Assembly: GCF_006546835.1 (NCBI RefSeq)
Contig: NZ_VICB01000025.1
Span: 34,225 to 98,224, forward strand
Direction of reading: 5' to 3'
Length of the DNA stretch: 64,000 bases
From: Actinomyces johnsonii
GTDB taxonomy: Bacteria; Actinomycetota; Actinomycetes; Actinomycetales; Actinomycetaceae
Part shown: one piece after another, positions 38,459 to 46,949 of the stretch
Numbering within the stretch: the first letter of the stretch is position 1
Layout: every line of letters starts with the position of its first letter
Made by a program: the position numbers and the translations under genes
Notes under the pieces: model-generated
What the model was told of the DNA's origin: nothing
The model's input: the letters and a program-made list of their open reading frames with translations, nothing else
Database searches by the model: none

Positions 38459-39307
38459 TCAGTCCTCCTGGGGCAGGAGCATGGAGGCGCCCAGGGCGAA
38501 GGGGAATCCGGGCTTGAGGATGCACTGGATGACAGGCTGGGCCATTTCCAGGACGCTGTCGGCGTCGAGCCCCTCCTCGCCGTCGGGGCCGGCCTCGGCC
38601 ACGAGGTCGGCGTAGGGGACGGTGAGGTCGAGCAGGGCCATGCCGTCCCGGTGGGTGGCAGCATCCCAGGCGCCGCCCTCCATCTCCTGAAGGGTGCCCA
38701 GGTGGAAGCTCATGACGCCGCGGTCATCGACCTGCGCGGGTACGGACAGGATGTGGTGCGGCTCGGGGTCGCGCGGCGCCCGCAGAGTGAACAGGATGAT
38801 CCCGCCGTCGCGGGCGGCGCGCAGCATGATGCGGCCGATGTGGATGCCGAAGCTGACGACGTCGAAGACCCCCTCCATGGCCTGCTCGTAGCTCAGCGGC
38901 TCCTGGAGGAGGATCGGGGCGCCATCGCCAGGGTCGTTGATGGCGCGGCGGCCCGACGGCGTCGCGGCCCTAAGCAGCAGGAGCCGGCCTGAGTCGGTCA
39001 GGGTGCCGGTCTCCACCTGCTCCTGCCAGCCGGCGGGGGCCTGGGCGGGGCCGGGCTCAGACTCCACCAGGCCCATGCCCAGGACGCTGGACAGGTCGGT
39101 GCCGTCGGCCGGCCGGTGCCAGGTGATGGTGGCGTCGTCGTGCCAGATGGGGACGACGCCGTTGAAGGGGATACCGAAGCGCACGTGCTCGCGCTCGCCA
39201 TCGACGGGCCGGGAGGCATCGACGTGGCTGACGCGCCCGCGGGCCCGACCCGCCGGACCTCCGCTGTCGGCGCTGCCCTCCTGCGGTCCTGCCAGGTACT
39301 CGCTCAT
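38459..39307 (-). CDS. Conserved-looking cytoplasmic protein of unknown function
   Basis: 282 aa. The first 40 residues are Gly/Ser-rich; the remainder is a soluble alpha/beta-looking protein with no signal peptide or membrane helix (FGIPFNGVVPIWHDDATITW, GVFDVVSFGIHIGRIMLRAA, GMALLDLTVPYADLVAEAGP). I do not recognise a family. Its start overlaps the stop of the LssY_C membrane protein by 4 bp (ATGA), so the two are co-translated and may work together. Confidence 0.7.
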   Translation of the reverse strand: MSEYLAGPQEGSADSGGPAGRARGRVSHVDASRPVDGEREHVRFGIPFNGVVPIWHDDATITWHRPADGTDLSSVLGMGLVESEPGPAQAPAGWQEQVETGTLTDSGRLLLLRAATPSGRRAINDPGDGAPILLQEPLSYEQAMEGVFDVVSFGIHIGRIMLRAARDGGIILFTLRAPRDPEPHHILSVPAQVDDRGVMSFHLGTLQEMEGGAWDAATHRDGMALLDLTVPYADLVAEAGPDGEEGLDADSVLEMAQPVIQCILKPGFPFALGASMLLPQED

Positions 39308-40755
39308 GAATCCACCCTATCGGCGGGAGAGTCGGGCCGCGTGTCGCTCTGCGCACCGATTCGCCCGCCGGTTCGCACCGCGGCCCGAACTGCGCGGCGC
39401 TCCTCCTTGCGGGCGTGCTCCCACTCGTGGACCTGCCTGGCTGAGAGGGCCAGCAGGGCCAGAACCTGGAGCGCGCTGGTGATGACCAAGCCGAGGGTCG
39501 CCTGTCGGACCCCGAGGCTGGAGACCTGCACCATATCGGTGAGGATGCTCAGGACGAGGGTAGCCATGAGGGCGATGCGGCCGCGCGGATGCCCGTGCCA
39601 GGCCGCCGCGCCCAGGGCGGCGGTGGTCAGCGTGAGGATGGCCGACACCGTAGCAATGACGGCGATGACCGCGGCGATCATCCCCCGGTCCATGCCGGAG
39701 ATCGGAGTGGCGTCCAGAAGGTCGGTGACGTCGATGCGAGTGACACGCATGAGCTCGACGACGATCATGATCCCGATGAGGACCAGGGCGATGATGAGCT
39801 GGCTGGGGCGCCGCCGCCGGGCCTCGAGATCGGCGAGGTGGGCCAGGCGCAGGGAGAGCCCGGAGTCGGACCCGGGCACCACCTCGTTGAGGTCGAGGAC
39901 GTGGAGAGCGCCATCGGTGACCACTCGGTCGCCTCCCCCGTTCTTGTCGTGATAGGAGGTGAAGAAGTCCGGCCAGATTTCGAGTTCGGCGGCCTCGTTG
40001 GCCCAGCGGACGTCGTCGACGACGTAGTCGCGCTCGATGTCGATGTCCGCGTCGATCTTGTGGGTGACCTGGAGGGTGAGGGCGCTCAGGCCGACGGCAC
40101 GGTCGTAGGTGGCGGCGGCCAGCCAGTCCACACGGCCCCCGCCGGGCAGGACCCAACCGGGCGGGCAGTACCAGAAGCGGATGTGGTGGCGTTGGGCGGG
40201 GTTGCCCTCGACCTCCTTCTGGTAGGCGAAGCTCTGTTTGCGTCCGAACAGCAGGAGGTTGGAGACGGGAGCGGCCGGGTAGGAGCGCCGCAGCAGTGAG
40301 GAGATGATGATGCGCCACGAGGAGCGCAGGGTGATGGGGTCGGCGCGCACCCAGCCGGCGGCCGTCATCGCCTCATGGATATCTTCCTCATCGCCCTTGA
40401 CGGCAAGGTTGACAGGATCGCCCAGGAGCCCGTCGGGGGTGCGGGTGCGGCCGATGAAGTAGTCGGGAACGTAGAGCCAGGTGAGGACCTGGTGGAGGCG
40501 CGGCAGGGCGAGGTAGGCCAGCACCGCCCAGAACAGTAGGGAGTTGACCACGAGCGCCGGTTCGAGGTGCCAGCCCGAACCGATGAGAAGCCAGGCCAGC
40601 CACAGCGTGGCGACGGCGGCGATGGCGAAGAAGACGGAATCGAGGACGTCGTCGATGCTCCAGGAGCGTGCGTCGACCTCCGACATCTTGGACGGACCGG
40701 CCCGGTAGACGGGCGGCATCGTCGGGCGGGGGCGAGTCGCCTCGGGTGTCGTCAT
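39304..40755 (-). CDS. Membrane protein with LssY_C-type domain
   Basis: 483 aa. Two membrane helices near the N terminus (VLDSVFFAIAAVATLWLAWL, NSLLFWAVLAYLALPRLHQV). The soluble region 85-300 carries LssY C-terminal domain features: DPVNLAVKGDEEDIHEAMTA, AGWVRADPITLRSSWRI, NLLLFGRKQSFAYQKEVEGN, QRHHIRFWYCP, THKIDADIDIERDYVVDDVR. Four more helices follow (LIIALVLIGIMIVVELM, GMIAAVIAVIATVSAIL, RIALMATLVLSILTDMVQV, LVITSALQVLALLAL) and a basic tail. LssY_C proteins are linked to envelope or secretion genes in other bacteria, but the molecular role is not known. First gene of a two-gene operon with 38459-39307. Confidence 0.8.
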   Translation of the reverse strand: MTTPEATRPRPTMPPVYRAGPSKMSEVDARSWSIDDVLDSVFFAIAAVATLWLAWLLIGSGWHLEPALVVNSLLFWAVLAYLALPRLHQVLTWLYVPDYFIGRTRTPDGLLGDPVNLAVKGDEEDIHEAMTAAGWVRADPITLRSSWRIIISSLLRRSYPAAPVSNLLLFGRKQSFAYQKEVEGNPAQRHHIRFWYCPPGWVLPGGGRVDWLAAATYDRAVGLSALTLQVTHKIDADIDIERDYVVDDVRWANEAAELEIWPDFFTSYHDKNGGGDRVVTDGALHVLDLNEVVPGSDSGLSLRLAHLADLEARRRRPSQLIIALVLIGIMIVVELMRVTRIDVTDLLDATPISGMDRGMIAAVIAVIATVSAILTLTTAALGAAAWHGHPRGRIALMATLVLSILTDMVQVSSLGVRQATLGLVITSALQVLALLALSARQVHEWEHARKEERRAVRAAVRTGGRIGAQSDTRPDSPADRVDS

Positions 40756-40828
40756 GGCGTCACGCTACCGAAGGGGGCGAATGCCGGATGCCGGCCGCGC
40801 CGTCGCGGACCGCGGCCTCGCACAGCAC

Positions 40829-40862
40829 CGCGCCTCACGAACCGGTGGGATCGTGAGGCGCG
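40829..40862. terminator. 12-bp stem-loop after the lipoprotein gene
   Basis: CGCGCCTCACGA (40829-40840), 10-base loop, exact complement (40851-40862). It lies 64 bp past the lipoprotein stop on the minus strand and 74 bp before the LssY_C start, so it separates the two units. Confidence 0.7.
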
Positions 40863-40925
40863 GCGGAGGGATGGACGACGTCGCCCGAGAGCATGACATC
40901 GCCGAGGAGGGGAGCGGAATCGGAT

Positions 40926-41681
40926 TTACTTGAGGACCAGTTTCTGGGTGTCGGAGTGGGGCCCGTAATGCTTGCCCGTCCGCGTGTTCTCGCCGTCTCC
41001 GCGGTCGTAGACGATGTTGGTGGAGCCATCGGAGAATGGTCTCAGCGTGGTCGACTTGCCCAGCGAGACGAAGGCGAACCAGCCCTCGATGTTCGTGGCT
41101 CCGTAGTCGTCGGCGATGCTGAAGGTCTCGAGGCCGTCGGCCTTCAGGTCGTTGGCCAGCAGCGCTCCGTACTCATCAGCCTTGAGGGAGGAGTTCTTCT
41201 CGTCCTGCAGCGACGTAGTGTGTGTGACGCCAGAGCTGTAGCCGACCTCTCCATCGAAGTCGAGTGTGCAGTGGAGGAGGTAGACGGTTTCATCGCTCTT
41301 GCCCTGCTTGTACTGCGGTGCGGCGTAGTCCTCGACCACCTTGTCGCAGGTCTGCGTGAGACCGATCTCATCGTCCCTGAAGGTCACTGTGTTGATGTCC
41401 TGGATCTTGGAGCCGGACTTGGTGGTCTCACCACCCTTGGAGTCCTTCTTCTTGTCCTTCTCATCCTTATCGTCCTTCTTGCCTTTCTCGTCCTTCTTGG
41501 AGTCCTTCTCGTCCTCGGACGCAGTCGGGTCCGACGAGGAGTCCGCGTCTTTATCAGCGGAGGCGCTTGCGGTGGCCCCGTCGGTCGGGGTCTGGGGGCC
41601 TTCCTGCTCCTCGCAGGCGGACAGTCCAACAGCCATGGCAAGGGCGGCGGCGACGGAGAGGACCTTGACGGTGGAGCGCAT
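40926..41681 (-). CDS. Lipoprotein with Lys/Asp-rich linker, unknown function
   Basis: 251 aa from ATG 41681, behind AAAGGAACTCCC. Signal MRSTVKVLSVAAALAMAVG with lipobox LSAC (Cys about residue 22). A highly charged linker of D/E/K/S repeats (about 28-85) precedes a globular domain of about 165 residues (VTFRDDEIGLTQTCDKVVED, YLLHCTLDFDGEVGYSSGVT, NIEGWFAFVSLGKSTTLRPF) with two cysteines that could pair. The linker resembles stalks that hold a domain out through the cell wall. No family recognised; it stands alone between nrdF and the LssY_C operon. Confidence 0.75.
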   Translation of the reverse strand: MRSTVKVLSVAAALAMAVGLSACEEQEGPQTPTDGATASASADKDADSSSDPTASEDEKDSKKDEKGKKDDKDEKDKKKDSKGGETTKSGSKIQDINTVTFRDDEIGLTQTCDKVVEDYAAPQYKQGKSDETVYLLHCTLDFDGEVGYSSGVTHTTSLQDEKNSSLKADEYGALLANDLKADGLETFSIADDYGATNIEGWFAFVSLGKSTTLRPFSDGSTNIVYDRGDGENTRTGKHYGPHSDTQKLVLK

Positions 41682-41891
41682 GGGAGTTCCTTTCTGGTGC
41701 GCTGCGAACACCGAAATTATGCGGTGCCCACGGACTCTCCACCATGGGGAGCGCACCTGGGGAAGTCCTCCCCACCTCCCCCGGTTGCGTCGCACACCCG
41801 TCGTCCCGGTGCTTACCGGGCAGTCCGCTACGGATCGGGGGTGTCCTGGAGGTCTCCGGGGAAGTTCCTTACCGCATGCGCCGAGGCGCCA

Positions 41892-42902
<1,011 letters not shown>

Positions 42903-43011
42903 CTACCGACGACGGTGCCGACCGGCTGTGACGCCCGACCGGGTCGCGACTGTGGTGCCTGCCGCCCTCCCGGCACTGGAGATGGCCGGACACGGACATC
43001 GCCAACAAGAC

Positions 43012-43042
43012 GTTATTGACTAACATTTCGTTAGTGACTAAC
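43012..43042. promoter_or_regulatory. Two tandem TetR-type operators
   Basis: GTTAGTGACTAAC (43030-43042) is a perfect 13-bp palindrome around a central G. GTTATTGACTAAC (43012-43024) is the same with one mismatch, 18 bp upstream. Both lie directly before the regulator's ATG (43052), so the protein probably represses its own operon. Confidence 0.75.
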
Positions 43043-43051
43043 ATTTTGGCC

Positions 43052-43651
43052 ATGAGTCCACGCGCTTCGACGACCGACCTGCTCCGGCGGACCGCACTGA
43101 GGATGTTCGTCGATCAGGGGTTCGACGCCGTCCCGGTCACCGCGATCGCCAAGGCCGCCGGGGTCTCCCACATGACCTTCTTCCGCCACTTCCCCACCAA
43201 GGAGGCCGTGGTGGTGAACGACCTATTCGATCCGCTCATTGCTGCGGCCGTGCGCGCCCAGCCGCGGCAATGGCGTCCGCTGACCCGGGCGGTGCGAGGT
43301 CTCGTTGCGGCCATAAGTGAGGAGCCGGCGCGCGAGGAGATGTCCTCCCGGGAGTTCTACGAACGCGTTCGACTGGCGGCCCTCACCCCGTCGCTGGCAG
43401 CCGCCGTACGAACCGCGGGTCAGGAGACCGAGCGCGCCATCGCCGCGGCGCTTGTCGTTCCGGGCGTCGACGACGCGGCGGCGCGGGCCGCGGCCGGAGC
43501 CGTCATGGGCGCAGCGAGCAGCCTCCTGCTCGCCTGGGCAGGCGAGAACAACGCGCCCGACGCCGGAGCAACCAGTACGGCCACCAGCACCACCGGCGAC
43601 GCAGCAACCGTTCTCAGTCGAGGTCTTCTCAGCCTCCTGGGGGAATCATGA
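43052..43651 (+). CDS. TetR-family repressor of the adjacent ABC exporter
   Basis: 199 aa from ATG 43052 (MSPRASTTDLLRRTALRMF); an ATG at 43016 would place the start inside the operators. N-terminal TetR DNA-binding domain FVDQGFDAVPVTAIAKAAGV and SHMTFFRHFPTKEAVV; the rest is the ligand-binding helical domain, Ala-rich, with a Thr/Ser-rich stretch before the end. No Shine-Dalgarno is visible, so the mRNA may be near-leaderless. Overlaps the ABC ATPase gene by 4 bp. Confidence 0.88.
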   Translation: MSPRASTTDLLRRTALRMFVDQGFDAVPVTAIAKAAGVSHMTFFRHFPTKEAVVVNDLFDPLIAAAVRAQPRQWRPLTRAVRGLVAAISEEPAREEMSSREFYERVRLAALTPSLAAAVRTAGQETERAIAAALVVPGVDDAAARAAAGAVMGAASSLLLAWAGENNAPDAGATSTATSTTGDAATVLSRGLLSLLGES

Positions 43652-44472
43652 GCGGCACAGCAGCTCCAGCCCTGGAGGTTGAGGGCGTCCATGTTGCCCT
43701 GCGGAGGAAGCCTGTTCTACACGGCCTCAGTCTCTCGCTCGCCGAGGGCGAGTGCCGCGCCGTCGTAGGTCTCAACGGCGCCGGGAAGACCACAGCCCTG
43801 CGCGTCATCCTCGGCATGCTCCGTCCCGACACCGGCAGGGTCCTCCTATACGGCCGCGATATCGCCTCCACCTCCAGGGACGTGTGGCGACAGGTGGGTC
43901 ATCTGGTGGAGACACCATTCTCCTACCCCGAGCTCACGGCCCGGCAGAACATCGAGGCTGCTGCCCGCCTCCACGGGGCCGACCCCGAGCACGCCGGGAG
44001 GCTCACAGCCCGGATGAGTGAGGCGCTGGCGCTGACCGGTTGGCTCGATGTGCCCGTACGCCGTCTGTCACTGGGGACGCGCCAGAAGGTGGGGCTGGTG
44101 GGAGCATTGGCTCATGAGCCGAACGTCGTCGTCCTCGATGAGCCGACCAACGGACTGGACCCGCTCGCCGTCGTCGGATTCAGGGATCTGCTGCGGGAGG
44201 TGACCGGGCGCGGCGGAGCGGTGCTGGTGACCGGGCACCACTTCGATGAGCTGACGCGCATCGCCGACCGTGTCGACATCCTGCACCGGGGGCGGATCAT
44301 CGACACGATCGTGCCCGAAGGACCCGGCTGCCCCGGAGGCGCAGACCTCGAGAGAGTCTTCTTCGACGCCGTCCTGGCGGCGGACCTGGCCACAGACAGC
44401 ACTGCCCCGGAGTCTGGGGCGGGGCCGAACGCCCGCGTGGACACGAGCCGTGAACGGACGGAGATCTCATGA
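43648..44472 (+). CDS. ABC transporter ATP-binding protein (exporter type)
   Basis: 274 aa. Walker A GLNGAGKTTALR, Q-loop VGHLVETPFSYPELTARQNI, signature LSLGTRQKVGLVGAL, Walker B NVVVLDEPTNGLDP, and switch His in VLVTGHHFDEL. This is the CcmA/BcrA-type subfamily that powers drug, antibiotic or lipid export. Start overlaps tetR (ATGA) and the stop overlaps the permease start (ATGA), so all three are translationally coupled. Confidence 0.92.
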   Translation: MSGTAAPALEVEGVHVALRRKPVLHGLSLSLAEGECRAVVGLNGAGKTTALRVILGMLRPDTGRVLLYGRDIASTSRDVWRQVGHLVETPFSYPELTARQNIEAAARLHGADPEHAGRLTARMSEALALTGWLDVPVRRLSLGTRQKVGLVGALAHEPNVVVLDEPTNGLDPLAVVGFRDLLREVTGRGGAVLVTGHHFDELTRIADRVDILHRGRIIDTIVPEGPGCPGGADLERVFFDAVLAADLATDSTAPESGAGPNARVDTSRERTEIS

Positions 44473-45245
44473 TGGCCATGGATCGCAGCGCTCTCGGGAT
44501 CGTGATCGGCCTGGAGGCCCGCAAGCTGGCTCGGGCCACGGTGACGCGCGTGGCGACGCTCGCCGCCCTCACCCTGGTCACGGTCACCACGGCCGGCGGT
44601 TATGCCGCCGCGATGCACGCCGGAGACACCGACATGGGGCGGAAGGCGGCGTCCATGGTGACCTCGCCGGGTTGGGACGGCTACACCGGTCTGGGGGCGA
44701 CGAGCGTGAGCGCGACGATCCTCCTGGCTGTGGGCGTGGTGATGTCCTGGGGTGTGGGGCGGGAGTTCACCGACGGAACCATTGTGGGCCTGTTCGCCAT
44801 CCCGCCGGCCCTGCGAACCATTGCGACGGCGAAGATGGTGGTGACCCTGTCCTGGGCGGTTCTGCTGGGAGCCGGCGAGGCGGCACTACTGATGACGGCG
44901 GGGCTGCTGCTCGGCCTGGGGGTGGCAGGAGCCGCCGGCTGCTTCGCGACGCTGTTGCTTGTCTCGGTGGCGCTCGGCGCCGGTGTCCTGCCGGTCATGT
45001 GGGCGGCAACGTGGTGGCGCAGCTACCTGGCCGGCATCGGGCTCACGCTGGTGATCCTCGTCGTCACCAATCTGGCCGCAGGGTTCGGGCTCGGTTCCTA
45101 CGTCCCGTGGTCTATCCCGATCGTGTGGGCCTCGCACCAGACGGAGGTCAGCACGCCGTTGCTGGCGGTTCCGGTGATGACCGCCGCGATCGGCGCCTGG
45201 ATCACCTACCGGTCCTGGGATCGGCTGCAGCTGGGCGCCGACTGA
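44469..45245 (+). CDS. ABC transporter permease (ABC-2 type)
   Basis: 258 aa with six hydrophobic segments (for example VATLAALTLVTVTTAGGYAA, ATILLAVGVVMSWGVGREF, LSWAVLLGAGEAALLMTAGL, CFATLLLVSVALGAGVLPVM, YLAGIGLTLVILVVTNLAAG, TPLLAVPVMTAAIGAWITY). The VGREFTDGTI motif after helix 2 is typical of ABC-2 permeases of the BcrB/YhgE kind. Forms the membrane half of the exporter with the upstream ATPase; regulated by the TetR protein. Probably a resistance or lantibiotic-type exporter; the ligand is unknown. Confidence 0.88.
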   Translation: MMAMDRSALGIVIGLEARKLARATVTRVATLAALTLVTVTTAGGYAAAMHAGDTDMGRKAASMVTSPGWDGYTGLGATSVSATILLAVGVVMSWGVGREFTDGTIVGLFAIPPALRTIATAKMVVTLSWAVLLGAGEAALLMTAGLLLGLGVAGAAGCFATLLLVSVALGAGVLPVMWAATWWRSYLAGIGLTLVILVVTNLAAGFGLGSYVPWSIPIVWASHQTEVSTPLLAVPVMTAAIGAWITYRSWDRLQLGAD

Positions 45246-45266
45246 CCGCGGGACATTGCCCCATCG

Positions 45267-45287
45267 GAAGGCCGATCTTCGGCCTTC
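45267..45287. terminator. 9-bp stem-loop between convergent genes
   Basis: GAAGGCCGA (45267-45275), loop TCT, TCGGCCTTC (45279-45287). It lies just after the permease gene and overlaps the stop of the minus-strand gene, so it can serve both directions. Confidence 0.65.
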
Positions 45288-46320
45288 ACGACAAGGAGGA
45301 GGCAGCCTGCTGCGCCGCCGCGAGGATCGCTGCACTCCTCTTTGGAGGCCAGCCCTGCCCGACAACGCTCCCATTCTTCATGTCGAAGCGAACGTGATCC
45401 ACACCGGCCCTCTCCCAGGCCGTTGAGAGCTCAATGCCCTGAAGGACCCGATTCCCCAAGACAACAGCCAGCACCTTCGCAGCGGCATCGGAGTCGAGAC
45501 CGTTTTCGTAGCTCCCGAAGGCAGCCACACGCAGCTGGATCTGACAAGACACGAAATCCATTTCATCCAGTTTAATCGACACCCCCTCTCTACTCCTGTA
45601 AATCGGGGAAATCGCCTCGAACACTTGCTTCAACGGAACAGAGCCGAGATCAGCGCATCCAGTGCACCGAACCGTCACACTCACTTCGCCGACGCGCACG
45701 CACTGTTTGAAAGGCAGGAGATCGATCGATAACACATCGGAGCCGGGGGCAACCATCCAGCTATCCGGAAAACTTTCAGCTCCACGATACCGCACCGAGG
45801 TTCCATACGAAGAAACCTCGATGCTCTCAATCGCGGGCGCGCATAGCCCGGTAACCGCCTTGACTGCCTCCGTCGCATCACCCACCTTCCTGCTCCATCT
45901 GACCCTGGTGGATTCTTGCATCCAGGCGATTTCCATATCCACGGCCGACGTGGACGACCCGGAGATCTCCTCGACTTTATTGAAAGAATTGCCTACCACG
46001 GCGATCAAGGTATTGACGGGCGGTTCGTTTTCCAGTCCCACGCGAATCGTCCAGCGAATACCGGCATCACCGCAAAACTTGGCATGCACTTCAACCGAGT
46101 CAACGCCTTTCAGGAGGTGAAGATATCGTTGTAGTCTTCGTTTCCTGTTAAACTCAAGAAGCGAACAGTAAACAACAATGGTGGCAAATACGAGGAGTAC
46201 CGCAAACCGCCTACCGACCCGACTCACGGGACCCAAAATACGGCATTTAAAGAAACTTGCATCAACGGCAATGAACATCACCAACGACAGCCACAGAATC
46301 CCCAGGATTACAGCGTTCAC
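45286..46320 (-). CDS. Two-helix membrane protein of unknown function, AT-richer
   Basis: 344 aa from ATG 46320. Two N-terminal membrane helices (AVILGILWLSLVMFIAVDAS and RRFAVLLVFATIVVYCSLLE) are followed by a soluble domain of about 280 residues with several cysteines (FCGDAG, GLCAPAI, FKQCVRVG, VRCTGCADLG). It contains two similar-looking halves (VEVHAKFCGDAGIRWTIRVG; VSVTVRCTGCADLGSVPLKQ), possibly an internal duplication. Codon use is visibly AT-richer than the neighbouring ABC and MFS genes, which suggests acquired DNA. No family recognised. Confidence 0.7.
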   Translation of the reverse strand: MNAVILGILWLSLVMFIAVDASFFKCRILGPVSRVGRRFAVLLVFATIVVYCSLLEFNRKRRLQRYLHLLKGVDSVEVHAKFCGDAGIRWTIRVGLENEPPVNTLIAVVGNSFNKVEEISGSSTSAVDMEIAWMQESTRVRWSRKVGDATEAVKAVTGLCAPAIESIEVSSYGTSVRYRGAESFPDSWMVAPGSDVLSIDLLPFKQCVRVGEVSVTVRCTGCADLGSVPLKQVFEAISPIYRSREGVSIKLDEMDFVSCQIQLRVAAFGSYENGLDSDAAAKVLAVVLGNRVLQGIELSTAWERAGVDHVRFDMKNGSVVGQGWPPKRSAAILAAAQQAASSLS

Positions 46321-46569
46321 TATATTTCATCTTCCGGGATCCGTACGGGCATGCCTTGCTCTCGCATCCACCCCATATTTCTAGATGCTTCACAGTGGGG
46401 CGTACCGCAGAAAGAAGTGGACCGGTTCGCATCATCTCCGGAGTCTGCGCCCCGACTCCCACGCCGATGATTCAGCTGGACCTAGCCAGGGCGAGAGCGG
46501 TCAGAAGGACACGGAAGACGCTGCGTCGACGATGAGCCATGACATCACCGTAAGTTCCCAGCCCCGCAC

Positions 46570-46595
46570 ACGGAACGGGGAGCAATCCCCGTTCC
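46570..46595. terminator. 11-bp stem with GCAA tetraloop
   Basis: CGGAACGGGGA (46570-46580), loop GCAA, exact complement (46585-46595). A GNRA-capped hairpin in the gap between the membrane-protein gene and the dispersed repeat; no T run. Which transcript it ends is unclear. Confidence 0.55.
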
Positions 46596-46624
46596 GGAGG
46601 CCGCCTTCCACTCCGTCTCCCTTC

Positions 46625-46735
46625 GCCGACGTCGCGGTCGTACCTTAGGTCGCGCGTTCGAGGGGTAAAGGGCACGACCGCGCACCGTAGGGTACGAACA
46701 CGCAGGCGCTTCGTCCTACTTTCTCAACAGCCCCC
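46625..46735. repeat. Dispersed 110-bp structured repeat, copy 2
   Basis: Second copy of the element at 16041-16148, starting GCCGACGTCGCGGTCGTACC and ending near CAACAG. Here CGTACCTTA (46638-46646) pairs with TAGGGTACG (46688-46696, one G-T), enclosing the GCGCGTTCG..CGACCGCGC hairpin and its GGGGTAAAGGG loop, so the fold is better than in copy 1. It ends about 30 bp before a small open frame. Confidence 0.75.
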
Positions 46736-46766
46736 AGACCGCCACGCACGTGAAAGGAAGACAGGC

Positions 46767-46889
46767 GTGGCCGCGTACCCCGCTCGTCCCGACTACGTCG
46801 TGCCCACTGGGGACTTCATCGAGGAGTGGATGGAGGAGAACGGCATCAACCTCGACGGTGACCATGGCGTCATCGAGGAGGATCGCTGA
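46767..46889 (+). CDS. 40-aa HigA-like N-terminal fragment or small protein
   Basis: GTG 46767 preceded by AAAGGAAG at 6-7 bases opens a 40-codon frame: MAAYPARPDYVVPTGDFIEE followed by WMEENGINLDGDHGVIEEDR. The middle (VPTGDFIEEWMEENGI) resembles the first helices of HigA-type antitoxins (PGEFLKEWLEENGIS), but the frame ends before any helix-turn-helix, so it is either a remnant or a free-standing micro-protein. The good ribosome site argues that it may be translated. Confidence 0.45.
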   Translation: MAAYPARPDYVVPTGDFIEEWMEENGINLDGDHGVIEEDR

Positions 46890-46949
46890 CGCCTGCGCCT
46901 CTCACCTCCTTGTTCCGGACAACCACGGGTACAGACTGCCTGCCGCGTC

